From Amphibacillus marinus (GTDB taxonomy: Bacteria; Bacillota; Bacilli; Bacillales; Amphibacillaceae): a DNA stretch of 64,000 nt. The translations under genes and the position numbers were made by a program. Every line of letters starts with the position of its first letter. Within the stretch, counting starts at the first letter, position 1. The stretch spans positions 60,932-124,931 of the forward strand of contig NZ_FODJ01000004.1 of the NCBI RefSeq assembly GCF_900110345.1, given 5' to 3'. Below, piece after piece: positions 1-8,393 of this stretch. The notes under the pieces are model-generated. The model ran no database searches. It was not told where the DNA came from and worked only from the letters and a program-made list of their open reading frames with translations.

Positions 1-95
1 TAAACCGCATCCCGGTCACTTTCTTCTGTATCCGTATTCGATTTCTTCATTGGTTTTAAGTAATCGCCCTTTACAAAGGTAACAACAATATCCAT
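1..95 (-). repeat. 95-bp exact copy of an internal DUF4317 gene segment
   Basis: Bases 1-95 match 9127-9221 base for base, in the same orientation. At 9127-9221 the sequence lies inside the intact DUF4317 gene read on the minus strand. Here it is only a fragment, joined at 95/96 to the interior of an ecfT gene. Because it sits exactly at the window edge, the simplest explanation is a contig-end or assembly junction. A short duplication or recombination junction is the alternative. Confidence 0.9.
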
Positions 96-514
96 TTTTA
101 CCAACTTTAATTTTAGGTGCTTCTTTAAGTGAGGTACCAACTGGACAACTCATTTCTGCCTTACAAGCAATGAGGCTAAAAAAAAATATTGTTACAACGT
201 TGGGTGTTATGCTAAGGTTTTTTCCTGTTCTTATTAGTGAAAACAAGACCTTTCAAGAGGCAGCAATGTTGAGAGGGATATCTTACAAGCACATAAGAAA
301 TTGGCAGCATCCTTTAAGAATATTTGAGTACTCAATTGTCCCGTTATTAATGCGAACTATTAGCTTAGGTGAAGATTTATCCATGAATGGCTTTATGAGA
401 GGTATGGATATTGAGAAGCGGCGTACAACCCTTTACTCTAACTCTTTGACTCAATTTGACCTGCTAATACTCCCCATCCTTTTTACGTTGCTTTTTATTT
501 TTCTAGCTGGCTGA
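96..514 (+). pseudogene. ECF transporter transmembrane component EcfT, 5'-truncated
   Basis: The plus frame reads through from about base 83 to the stop at 512-514. It gives about 138 residues typical of the C-terminal half of EcfT: a VPTGQLISAL stretch, then LGVMLRFFPV and the second coupling-helix region around the AAMLRGI segment, ending in a hydrophobic helix. An in-frame stop at 80-82 and the switch to foreign sequence at base 95 show that the N-terminal membrane segments are missing here. The apparent ATG at 170 is internal, not a true start. The family protein forms the membrane scaffold that couples a vitamin- or metal-binding S component to the ATPases. The ATPase gene follows 38 bases downstream. 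Whether the gene is truly broken or merely cut by the contig edge cannot be decided from this window. Confidence 0.75.
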
Positions 515-552
515 TTTTTTTACGGTGATTATTTGAACGAGGGGTAAAATGT

Positions 553-2004
553 ATGCTAACACTAAGTAATATAAATTTTATTAAAAATGAAAAACGCATT
601 TTAAGTAACATAAACATAGCTGTTAAGGAAGGTGAATGTATTGCACTTGTAGGAGCATCAGGATCAGGTAAGTCGAGCTTATTAAAAGTCTTTAGTGGCT
701 TAATTCCGCATTTCTACCAAGAAGACCATTTCTCAGGGCAGTTATTTACAAACGGAGAGTTGGTAACAGAAGCTAATTATGAAGCTTATATTAAAAAAAC
801 TGGTGTTGTTTTTCAAGATCCTAAAAGCCAATTTTTTACATATAAAGTAAAGGATGAATTAGACTTTGAGCTTGAGAATAATGGGTTGGAAAGAGGTTTT
901 ATTGAGCAGAAAGTTAAGCAAATCGCACGGCTAATTAACATTAGCCATTTGCTAGATTGCGCTTTAGACTCTCTTTCTAGTGGTCAGAAGCAAAGGGTAG
1001 CTATTGCAACTGCTCTAATAAATGATAGTGACACGCTGATTTTGGATGAGCCAAGCTCAAATTTAGATCTTTCAGGGACAAATTTACTTAAAAAACTGTT
1101 GCAAAGCGTTAAAGATACTGGGAAAACCATTATTATTGCTGAGCATCGTGTCTACTACTTACGTGATGTTGTCGACCGCTTTATCTATATTCAGGAAGGT
1201 AAAGTAATGAAGACTTATACTAATAGGGAGTTTTTCTCACTGCCAGATGCACTTAGAGGAGAGCTTGGTATCCGTAAGTTAAGTATAAAAGCTATTAAAC
1301 CTGATCGGCTAACAAAAGAAATACCTGATAAAGATCCCTTAGTTTTAAATGATGTAAGTATTGCTGTTAAAAGAAAACAGTTGATAAATTCGATTAACTT
1401 AACACAAAGTCGAGGAGAAATTATAGCTATTATTGGAAGGAATGGTGTTGGTAAAACAAGTTTTGCCAAAACTATTCTTGGTACACAGAAAGCCATGACT
1501 GGGCATTTTCTCATAGCTGGGAAACCATTAAATAAGAGAGAGCGTTTAAAATCGGTCTGGATGGTTATGCAAGATTCTATTTATCAAATATTTGGTGATA
1601 GTTCCTATAATGAGCTGCTTATTGGTCATGTGCAAAGCTCAGCGGATCAGATTAAAAAGCTGCTGAAGAAGTTTGATTTATGGCATGTAAGATTTACACA
1701 CCCATATAATTTATCTGGTGGTGAGCGGCAGCGTTTGATAATTGCAGTTGGTCTTCTTCAACAGCGACACGTGCTAATTTTTGATGAACCGACTTCAGGT
1801 CTTGATGGTAAAAATATGTTAAGAGTTTCAAGTATAATTAAAGAAGCAGCACTTGATCATTATACGCTCATTATTACTCACGATCCGGAGCTAATTGCAG
1901 AAATTTGTGATCGTGTGGTAATGCTTGATCACACCGGCGTTGTCTTAGACCTAAGAAAAGAACAATTGGATGGATCTACCCTTGAAAATTTATTAACGTT
2001 TTAG
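553..2004 (+). CDS. Energy-coupling factor ABC transporter ATP-binding protein, fused double ATPase
   Basis: 483 residues with two complete ABC ATPase domains. Domain 1: Walker A GASGSGKSS at about 34-42, signature LSSGQ near 140, Walker B with LDEPSS near 164. Domain 2: Walker A GRNGVGKTS near 293, signature LSGGE near 386, DEPTSGLDG near 411. Most ECF systems use two separate ATPases (EcfA1 and EcfA2); a single chain with both is the YkoD-type arrangement. It lies 38 bases after the ecfT fragment, preceded by GAGGGG at 540-544, so it belonged to the same operon. The substrate-binding S component is not in the window, so the vitamin or cation carried is unknown. Confidence 0.88.
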   Translation: MLTLSNINFIKNEKRILSNINIAVKEGECIALVGASGSGKSSLLKVFSGLIPHFYQEDHFSGQLFTNGELVTEANYEAYIKKTGVVFQDPKSQFFTYKVKDELDFELENNGLERGFIEQKVKQIARLINISHLLDCALDSLSSGQKQRVAIATALINDSDTLILDEPSSNLDLSGTNLLKKLLQSVKDTGKTIIIAEHRVYYLRDVVDRFIYIQEGKVMKTYTNREFFSLPDALRGELGIRKLSIKAIKPDRLTKEIPDKDPLVLNDVSIAVKRKQLINSINLTQSRGEIIAIIGRNGVGKTSFAKTILGTQKAMTGHFLIAGKPLNKRERLKSVWMVMQDSIYQIFGDSSYNELLIGHVQSSADQIKKLLKKFDLWHVRFTHPYNLSGGERQRLIIAVGLLQQRHVLIFDEPTSGLDGKNMLRVSSIIKEAALDHYTLIITHDPELIAEICDRVVMLDHTGVVLDLRKEQLDGSTLENLLTF

Positions 2005-2159
2005 TCATTAATAGTGAAATATGATATGAGGAAAAAATTTAAATTGTGAAAAGTGCGCAAAGCTGCTCGAATGTTAAGTTTTCTAAAGAAATTTACCAGA
2101 TTGGTTAGTTTAAGTTCAGTATAATACTGTTCTAGAACTAGCCCTTTTTTTAAAAAAAT

Positions 2160-2180
2160 AAATCGTAATCGTTACTATTT
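2160..2180 (+). promoter_or_regulatory. Zur operator 1 (upstream, overlapping -35)
   Basis: The 21 bases agree with the Bacillus Zur consensus (AAATCGTAAT-N-ATTACGATTT) at all but two non-spacer positions: half site AAATCGTAAT on the left and GTTACTATTT on the right. The right arm overlaps the -35 hexamer of the operon promoter, so zinc-bound Zur would block RNA polymerase. Confidence 0.82.
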
Positions 2181-2206
2181 ACTTTAATGATTAAAAATGG
2201 TATACT
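2178..2206 (+). promoter_or_regulatory. Promoter of the zinc-starvation operon
   Basis: A -35 TTTACT at 2178-2183 and a -10 TATACT at 2201-2206 are 17 bases apart. The promoter lies between two Zur operators, about 70 bases before the first gene, which fits strong repression under zinc sufficiency. Confidence 0.65.
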
Positions 2207-2213
2207 TTTTCTT

Positions 2214-2234
2214 AAAACGTAATCATTACGATTT
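2214..2234 (+). promoter_or_regulatory. Zur operator 2 (near transcription start)
   Basis: It has a perfect 13-base palindrome, CGTAATCATTACG, at 2218-2230, flanked by AAA and TTT arms, with one mismatch to the Bacillus Zur consensus. It covers the expected transcription start just downstream of the -10. With operator 1 it gives a two-site arrangement suited to graded or tight repression. Confidence 0.9.
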
Positions 2235-2272
2235 ACTTTTTTGAATTAGTTTAATTTGAAAGGATGAGTAAT

Positions 2273-2542
2273 ATGGCTAAGAAGTCTAAAATAGTTAAAG
2301 AAAAAAAGCGTCAAGCCCTTGTTGAACAGTATGCAGATTTACGGAGAGAGTTAAAAGCAAAAGGTGATTATCAAGCCTTGAGAAAGTTACCACGAGATTC
2401 TTCACCAACACGGTTGAACAGCCGTTGTGAAATTACTGGGCGTCCAAGAGGGTATATGCGTAAATTTAATATGTCTCGTATTGCATTTCGTGAATATGCG
2501 CATAAAGGTCAAATTCCTGGTGTGAAAAAAGCGAGCTGGTAA
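2273..2542 (+). CDS. rpsN2: 30S ribosomal protein S14, zinc-independent paralog
   Basis: 89 residues from the ATG at 2273, giving the usual MAKKS start. An in-frame ATG at 2264 abuts the AAAGGA ribosome site and has no spacing, so it was not chosen. The protein has the conserved S14 C-terminus ([11 protein letters not shown]...REYAHKG) but lacks the paired CxxC zinc knuckle of the zinc-binding short form; only one cysteine is seen. Such C-minus S14 proteins replace zinc S14 in ribosomes under zinc limitation and release zinc. It is the first gene after the two Zur operators, exactly where this replacement is expected. Confidence 0.93.
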   Translation: MAKKSKIVKEKKRQALVEQYADLRRELKAKGDYQALRKLPRDSSPTRLNSRCEITGRPRGYMRKFNMSRIAFREYAHKGQIPGVKKASW

Positions 2543-2591
2543 GACCTTAATAACATTAATTGTTTAATCAAGAAAAGGGGTTGGAGCTAAT

Positions 2592-3704
2592 ATGGAGCAA
2601 ACTGTCGATGTTATCATTGTTGGCGCTGGCCCATCGGGTATTGGTGTGTCAGCCCTACTCAGTCAAATGAATTGCCATTCTTATCTTATCCTTGAACAAA
2701 AGGGGATTGGAGGATCATTTCATAGATGGCCAAAAGAGATGCGCTTCATTACCCCTTCTTTCCCAGCGCAAGGGTATGGCCAAACAGATTTAAATGCAAT
2801 TGTACCCAAAACATCTCCAGCATTTACGTTAGATATGGAGCATCCAACTGGAGAGGCTTATACGCAATACCTTGAATTAATAGTAGATCACTTTGACATA
2901 CCAATAAAAACAGGGGTTTACGTTAACAAAATAGAAAAGCACGATAACCAGTTTGAAGTAATAACAAATAAAGGGTTTTACAAGAGTAAATATGTTATCT
3001 GGGCGGCTGGTGAGTACTGTTACCCCAACTTAAATCCATTTCCTGGCGCACAACATGCCAGACATAATAGTCATGTCAATTCATGGAGTGATTTAAAAGG
3101 AGATAACTACATTATTATAGGTGGATTTGAAAGTGGGATGGATGCGGCTTATCAGTTGGCCCGTCTAGGTAAATGCTCAAAGGTTCTTGCCAAGTCTAAA
3201 ACATGGGAAACAGGTAACAGCGATCCGAGTATCGCTTTATCAACCTATACTTATAACCGAGTTAGATCTTACATTAATTCGGGGCACATTGAAATTATTG
3301 AAGAAGCTGGGGTTTCTCATTTAAAAGCAGATCAAAATGGTTATCATGTCTATACAAATAATGGATCGAGCTTGTTAACGAAGGAACGTCCAATCTTAGC
3401 GACTGGTTTTATTGGTGGAACAAGTATAATTAGTAATCTTATTAAGTATGGTGAACATGGGAAAGCATTGGTGAATGAAAAAGATGAATCAGTAGTGACG
3501 AAGGGGCTGTACATTGTCGGCCCAGAGTTGCGTCATAGTTCTCATATTTTTTGCTATATTTATAAGTTTCGTCAGCGTTTTGCGGTAGTTGCACATGCAA
3601 TTGGTAAACAATTAGGGCTAGATTTAACTGCTATCGAGGCTTATCGACAAGAGAACTTTGTACTTAATGACTTATCCATGTGTGGAGAGCTTTGTCAATG
3701 CTAG
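2592..3704 (+). CDS. FAD/NAD(P)-dependent flavoprotein oxidoreductase
   Basis: 370 residues of the two-dinucleotide-binding flavoprotein type. The FAD motif GAGPSGIG is at about 11-18, the NAD(P) motif GGFESGMD is near 177, and LATGF near 270 is the closing motif of class B monooxygenase-like and YpdA/CzcO-like proteins. RBS AAAAGGGG precedes the ATG. The last seven residues hold three cysteines (C-GEL-C-Q-C), a possible metal or redox tail. It lies 49 bases after rpsN2 and overlaps the next gene by 7 bases, so it is in the Zur operon. Its substrate is unknown. A role in thiol or metal redox linked to the transporter that follows is inference. Confidence 0.75.
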   Translation: MEQTVDVIIVGAGPSGIGVSALLSQMNCHSYLILEQKGIGGSFHRWPKEMRFITPSFPAQGYGQTDLNAIVPKTSPAFTLDMEHPTGEAYTQYLELIVDHFDIPIKTGVYVNKIEKHDNQFEVITNKGFYKSKYVIWAAGEYCYPNLNPFPGAQHARHNSHVNSWSDLKGDNYIIIGGFESGMDAAYQLARLGKCSKVLAKSKTWETGNSDPSIALSTYTYNRVRSYINSGHIEIIEEAGVSHLKADQNGYHVYTNNGSSLLTKERPILATGFIGGTSIISNLIKYGEHGKALVNEKDESVVTKGLYIVGPELRHSSHIFCYIYKFRQRFAVVAHAIGKQLGLDLTAIEAYRQENFVLNDLSMCGELCQC

Positions 3705-5377
3705 GGGTTGAGTCTAAGCAAGCGACTATGCTAAATGCTGCCATGATAGGTTTTGAATCAGTTGGCAAATCAGCAATTTTTCGCCAACTAACAGGGGATC
3801 ATCGGTCAGTAGCGCGCAATGTAAAAGGGTCCACTATTTCAGCAAGAGAAGCACAAACAATAGCGAATACAAGTATACGGTTAACTGATCTCCCGGGTAT
3901 CCAAGTAGAAGGCGATAGTATGACGACCAAGCTAGCCCTAAGTTATACCAAAGAAGCCTCTTGGTCAGAAGTCATCTTAGTTGTTGTGATGTCAACTCGC
4001 TTAAGAACTGAACTGCTAAACTTGTATAAGCAAGTTAGTTTAAAAGGGAAGCGTGTTGCGATTGTTGTAACATATGCAGATAAGTATGAACCAAAACCTT
4101 TTGAGCAGAAGAGAATAAAAGCATTATTAGGTGTGCCTGTTACATGGGTTAATGCTAGGCATCTGACTTCAGAAATGCAAGATAATGTAATGAATTGCAT
4201 AAAACAATCTGCTATATGGGGAGCAACAGCCAGTGTTTTAACATTCTTACCTGATCAGTTAAGTAATAATGAACCACAGAAACTATTATTTCTGCAAGAA
4301 CCTATTATAGGTTCTCTTATTGCCTTGTTAATAATCATGTTAATCTTTGCTGTGCCAGTCTACTTGTCTTATCTATTTGTTGTTTGGTTAGAGCCTCTTG
4401 TAGAATTGTATGCTCTCGAACCAATTGCCAAACTATTTGAAGGAACGGCTGAATGGTGGGCAGTGTTGATGGTTGGTGATTACGGTCTACTGACACTAGG
4501 AAGCTATTCATTTATTTGGGCATTCCCAGTCGTACTGTTAATGAGTGTGATGACGGTAATAACAGAAGAGACTGGCTTACAAGAGCACTTAACTTCATCA
4601 TTAGATCCTTGGATGAGAAAAATGGGTTTAACTGGACGCGATTTACTACCTGTTCTGACTGGTTTTGGATGCAATGTCGTAGCGGTTATGCAAAGTCGAA
4701 GTTGTAGCCAGTGCACAAGAGCTTCTTGTGTTTCCTTAATAAGTTTCGGATCAGCATGTAGCTATCAAATTGGAGCAACACTTTCTATTTTTAATGCTGT
4801 AGGGGCACCATTGCTATTTCTTCCATACATTAGCCTGCTTTGCCTTGTCGGGGCTATCCATACAAAAATCTGGTCAGGAACTCAGGAGCATGATTTAAAT
4901 CGAGTAGCTCCATTGCCACCTTTGCAGGGTATTGACAAGAGAGCTATGGCTTGGAAGGTATCCGAGGTCATTAAGCAATTTCTATTTCAAGCGATGCCAA
5001 TCTTTTTAATTATCTGTGTCGTCGCAGCATTTCTTGAATTATTTAACGTGTTAACCTGGGTAAGTCAATTAATAAGCCCAATCCTTTCTATCTTTTCCTT
5101 ACCTGGCGAGGTTGCTCCAGGATTAGTTTTTTCCTTTTTGAGAAAGGACGGGCTAATGATTTTGAATCAAGGGCAAGGCATGATGCTAAGTCATTTATCA
5201 ATTAATCAAGTGTTTTTGCTAGTTTACCTAGCATCTACATTGTCTGCTTGTCTTGTTACAATTGTTAGTGTTGGAAGAGAGTTAAATTGGAGAACGGCAG
5301 GTTCAATGATGATTAAACAATTTGTTACTAGCATAGTTAGTACGGGGCTTTTAGCCCTACTTTTCTTATGGATTTAA
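3698..5377 (+). CDS. FeoB-like GTPase/transporter of the Zur operon
   Basis: The start chosen is the ATG at 3698, which overlaps the stop of the previous gene (ATGCTAG) and has GGAGAG 8 bases upstream; a GTG at 3680 is less likely. The protein has about 559 residues. It begins with a Ras-like G domain: G1 GFESVGKS near 18-25, G3 DLPG near 64, and a degenerate G4 TYAD near 125 where FeoB normally has NxxD. Several membrane helices follow, with a FeoB-type gate containing GFGC near 322 and further cysteines (CSQC, SC, AC). No FeoA gene is nearby. FeoB imports ferrous iron, but Zur control and zinc-chaperone neighbours suggest zinc or another metal here; that is inference. At 559 residues it is shorter than typical FeoB (about 650-770). 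Confidence 0.75.
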   Translation: MLGVESKQATMLNAAMIGFESVGKSAIFRQLTGDHRSVARNVKGSTISAREAQTIANTSIRLTDLPGIQVEGDSMTTKLALSYTKEASWSEVILVVVMSTRLRTELLNLYKQVSLKGKRVAIVVTYADKYEPKPFEQKRIKALLGVPVTWVNARHLTSEMQDNVMNCIKQSAIWGATASVLTFLPDQLSNNEPQKLLFLQEPIIGSLIALLIIMLIFAVPVYLSYLFVVWLEPLVELYALEPIAKLFEGTAEWWAVLMVGDYGLLTLGSYSFIWAFPVVLLMSVMTVITEETGLQEHLTSSLDPWMRKMGLTGRDLLPVLTGFGCNVVAVMQSRSCSQCTRASCVSLISFGSACSYQIGATLSIFNAVGAPLLFLPYISLLCLVGAIHTKIWSGTQEHDLNRVAPLPPLQGIDKRAMAWKVSEVIKQFLFQAMPIFLIICVVAAFLELFNVLTWVSQLISPILSIFSLPGEVAPGLVFSFLRKDGLMILNQGQGMMLSHLSINQVFLLVYLASTLSACLVTIVSVGRELNWRTAGSMMIKQFVTSIVSTGLLALLFLWI

Positions 5378-5405
5378 TGAAAATAAAAAAGGAGATGTAA
5401 ATCTA

Positions 5406-6596
5406 GTGAGTCGAATTCCTGTAACTGTATTAAGTGGTTATTTAGGGTCTGGGAAAACAACCCTTTTAAATCATATTTTGCATAATCGCGAAGGATTGAA
5501 GGTTGCTGTCATTGTTAATGATATGAGTGAAGTGAACATTGATAGCGAGTTAGTTCAAACTCAGGGCGGTTTTTCAAGGACTGAGGAAAAACTAGTGGAA
5601 ATGTCAAATGGTTGTATTTGTTGTACACTTCGTGAAGATTTATTGGTCGAAGTTGAGAAACTTGTGAAGCAAGGTTCGATTGACTACATCGTTATTGAAT
5701 CATCAGGAATTAGTGAGCCTATTCCTGTTGCACAAACCTTCTCATACATCGATGAGGAGATGGATATTGATCTCACAAAAATTTGTCGATTAGATACCAT
5801 GGTAACTGTTGTTGATGCTAATCGTTTTTTAGCTGACTTTGGTTCGGGAGATTTGCTGCTTAACAGAAAGCAAGAAGTTAGTGAGCATGATGAACGTCAT
5901 ATCGCTGATCTTTTAATTGATCAAATTGAGTTCTGTGATGTGTTAATCCTTAATAAAATTGATTTAGTCTCAGAAGACGAGCTAACAAAGCTTGAGGGCG
6001 TGATAGCAAAGCTTCAGCCTCGTGCCAAAATCATTCGAACAGTAAAAAGTAAAGTTGATCCTAGTGAAATTATAAATACTGGTTTATTTGACTTTGATCA
6101 GGCAAGTGATTCTGCAGGATGGATTCAGGAATTAAATGTTGGAGCCGCTAATCACACACCTGAGACTGAGGAGTATGGCATTGGTTCATTTGTATACCGG
6201 GCCAGACGACCGTTTCACTCTGAGCGACTTATTAGCTGGTATGAAAATTTACCAAAAGAAATCGTTCGTGCAAAAGGAATAGTATGGTGTGCCTCTCATA
6301 ATAAACTGGCTCTACTATTATCCCAAGCTGGACCTTCTGTTCAAGTTGAGCCTGTTGCTTATTGGGTTGCTTCGTTGCCAATTGAAAAACAAAAGCAAAT
6401 TATTCAATCAAATCAAGAAATACAGGATTTATGGGACGATGTGCATGGCGATCGTCATACGAAGCTTGTCTTTATTGGTATTGATATGAATGCAGAAGAA
6501 ATTAATTCTGACCTTGACCACTGCTTATTAAGTGATCTGGAAATGGAAGAGGATTGGTCAAAGTATCCTGATCCATATGGTTGGCAGTTAGCCTAG
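5406..6596 (+). CDS. zagA: COG0523 GTPase, ZagA/YciC-type zinc metallochaperone
   Basis: 396 residues from a GTG start behind AAAGGAGA. G1 is GYLGSGKTT at about 11-19. The metal motif C70-I-C-C73, which defines COG0523, follows the MSNG turn. The base motif NKID and the C-terminal CobW domain (about 290-390) are present. Length and sequence closely resemble Bacillus YciC/ZagA, a Zur-regulated GTPase that delivers zinc to client enzymes when zinc is scarce. It lies 28 bases after the FeoB-like gene. It is one of two paralogs in this operon, which suggests different clients. Confidence 0.88.
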   Translation: MSRIPVTVLSGYLGSGKTTLLNHILHNREGLKVAVIVNDMSEVNIDSELVQTQGGFSRTEEKLVEMSNGCICCTLREDLLVEVEKLVKQGSIDYIVIESSGISEPIPVAQTFSYIDEEMDIDLTKICRLDTMVTVVDANRFLADFGSGDLLLNRKQEVSEHDERHIADLLIDQIEFCDVLILNKIDLVSEDELTKLEGVIAKLQPRAKIIRTVKSKVDPSEIINTGLFDFDQASDSAGWIQELNVGAANHTPETEEYGIGSFVYRARRPFHSERLISWYENLPKEIVRAKGIVWCASHNKLALLLSQAGPSVQVEPVAYWVASLPIEKQKQIIQSNQEIQDLWDDVHGDRHTKLVFIGIDMNAEEINSDLDHCLLSDLEMEEDWSKYPDPYGWQLA

Positions 6597-6611
6597 TGGA
6601 GGGAAGCAGAA

Positions 6612-7142
6612 ATGATTTTATCGGGTCAAACAATTAAAGAAATGATTGAAACTAATCAGATTACTATTGAACCCTTTGAACCTCAAACCATTCAACCAGC
6701 GTCAATTGATTTACGGTTAGGTGGACATTTTCTTATCCTTGATGAGATGTCTACTCCGATGCTGTCAGTCAATGATAATGCTCATTATCATGAATTAACA
6801 ATTAGCGAGGAAGAATCTGTTGTTATTCCTCCCCATACCTTTATGTTAGCAACAACTATAGAGACAGTACATCTTCCTAATAATTTGACTGCTTTCGTAG
6901 AGGGAAGAAGCTCAATTGGTAGGCTAGGTGTCTTTATACAGAATGCGGGGTGGATTGATCCAGGCTTTAACGGTCAAGTGACACTTGAGCTGTTTAATGC
7001 AAATCGTGTCCCGGTTAAACTAAAGGTAGGTATGCGTGTTTGTCAGCTTGTTATTGCTCAGGTTGATCAAACGACAGCAGGCTATCATGGGAAGTACTTA
7101 CTTCAGCATGGGGCAACAGCAAGTAAAATCTATCTAGATTAA
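6612..7142 (+). CDS. dcd: dCTP deaminase
   Basis: 176 residues of the trimeric dUTPase/Dcd fold. It has the N-terminal PASIDLRLG motif near 29-37, [10 protein letters not shown] near 97 and VTLELFN with the catalytic glutamate. It converts dCTP to dUTP and ammonia; the Dcd family needs magnesium, not zinc. It lies 15 bases after zagA and 14 before the second COG0523 gene, with RBS GGAGGGAAG, so it is co-transcribed. In Bacillus relatives dUMP can come from zinc-dependent dCMP deaminase. A Zur-controlled Dcd would bypass that enzyme; this role is inferred from context. Confidence 0.88.
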   Translation: MILSGQTIKEMIETNQITIEPFEPQTIQPASIDLRLGGHFLILDEMSTPMLSVNDNAHYHELTISEEESVVIPPHTFMLATTIETVHLPNNLTAFVEGRSSIGRLGVFIQNAGWIDPGFNGQVTLELFNANRVPVKLKVGMRVCQLVIAQVDQTTAGYHGKYLLQHGATASKIYLD

Positions 7143-7156
7143 AAGTGGGGATTAGA

Positions 7157-8329
7157 ATGAGAAAAAGGATACCTGTTACAGTTTTAAGTGGTTTTTTAGG
7201 TTCGGGTAAGACAACATTACTTAATTACCTGCTTACTAATCAGCAAGGATTAAAGGTTGCTGTTATCGTTAATGATATGAGTGAGATTAATATCGACGCG
7301 AAGATAGTAAAGGATGGTGGCTTTGTTCGAGCTGAAGAAAATTTAGTTGAAATGAGTAATGGCTGTATTTGCTGTACTCTAAGAGAAGATTTAATAATTG
7401 AACTTGAAAAGCTTGCACAGCTAGATGTTGATTATATTCTCATTGAATCTAGTGGAGTGTCAGAGCCAATTCCAGTAGCGCAGAGTTTTGTTTATTATGA
7501 CGAAGAGCTAAACATTGACTTAAATAAACTATTTGAACTTGATACGATGGTCACCGTCGTTAATGCACAGCAATTTTGGCAGGATTATCAGTCAGAAGAG
7601 TTGTTGCTTGATCGTAAAATAGCGGTAGGTGAGGATGATCAACGTGGTATTGTAGACTTATTAATTGATCAAATTGAATTTGCAAATGTTATTGTACTAA
7701 ATAAAACAGATCAGGTACCAGAAGAAAGTACTAACTTCTTAACAGGTCTACTAAAAAAGCTGAATCCAGATGCCGAAATTATTTTGACAAAATTTGGTCA
7801 GGTTGATCCGTTGGATGTGTTAAATACAAGAAGCTTTGACTTTGAGCGAGTAAGTCAAGGAGCAGGCTGGATTAAGGAATTGAATGAAGAGCACGTTCCA
7901 GAGACAGAGGAGTATGGAATTAACTCGTTTGTTTATCGAAGACGCCAACCTTTTCACCCCCAACGTCTGGCTAACTGGTTAGATTGCTGGCCAAAACAGA
8001 TTGTCCGTGCAAAGGGTTTTTTCTGGCTTATATCTCGTCCTAATATCGCTTGCCTGCTCTCACAGGCAGGTTCAATGCTAACTATTGAGGCTGCAGGTAA
8101 GTGGCTAATAAGCCATACCACAGAAGAGCGTGAGGAAATGCTTGAGCGGGAGCCGGAGTTGGCAAAGAGTTGGGCTGATTATCAGGACGATCGTATGACT
8201 GAACTCGTTTTCATTGGTCATAATCTTAATAAAATTGCTATTGAGCAGGAGCTAGATGCCTGCTTGTTAACTAAAGCAGAACGAGAAAGTGCTCAGGATT
8301 TCCCTGATCCTTTACCAGTTTTTTTGTAG
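7157..8329 (+). CDS. COG0523 GTPase, second zinc-chaperone paralog
   Basis: 390 residues from the ATG at 7157 behind AGTGGGG; a GTG at 7145 is possible but has no ribosome site. G1 is GFLGSGKTT at about 12-20, with C70-I-C-C73 and NKTD. It aligns along its whole length with the paralog at 5406-6596 and appears more diverged toward the C-terminal domain. It is the last gene of the Zur operon and is followed by a hairpin. Keeping two copies in one operon suggests they hand metal to different proteins, possibly one of them dCTP-pathway or translation related, but nothing in the sequence shows the client. Confidence 0.87.
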   Translation: MRKRIPVTVLSGFLGSGKTTLLNYLLTNQQGLKVAVIVNDMSEINIDAKIVKDGGFVRAEENLVEMSNGCICCTLREDLIIELEKLAQLDVDYILIESSGVSEPIPVAQSFVYYDEELNIDLNKLFELDTMVTVVNAQQFWQDYQSEELLLDRKIAVGEDDQRGIVDLLIDQIEFANVIVLNKTDQVPEESTNFLTGLLKKLNPDAEIILTKFGQVDPLDVLNTRSFDFERVSQGAGWIKELNEEHVPETEEYGINSFVYRRRQPFHPQRLANWLDCWPKQIVRAKGFFWLISRPNIACLLSQAGSMLTIEAAGKWLISHTTEEREEMLEREPELAKSWADYQDDRMTELVFIGHNLNKIAIEQELDACLLTKAERESAQDFPDPLPVFL

Positions 8330-8342
8330 TGAAAGTGTTAAA

Positions 8343-8379
8343 AAGAGTGAGCAGCTCGTTTATTAAGCTGTTCGCTCTT
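8343..8379. terminator. Bidirectional hairpin terminator between the Zur operon and DUF4317
   Basis: A 14-bp stem (AAGAGTGAGCAGCT with AGCTGTTCGCTCTT, two G-T wobbles) encloses a 9-base loop. It lies 14 bases after the COG0523 stop. On the minus strand the stem is followed by TTTT, so it can also end the convergent DUF4317 transcript. Confidence 0.65.
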
Positions 8380-8393
8380 CTTCGCTTATTAGC

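Noticed and set aside
16-246. Minus-strand 76-codon frame with CC and LC cysteines
   Set aside because: It crosses the 95/96 junction, runs antisense to ecfT and inside a copied DUF4317 fragment in another frame; it is an artefact of the join.
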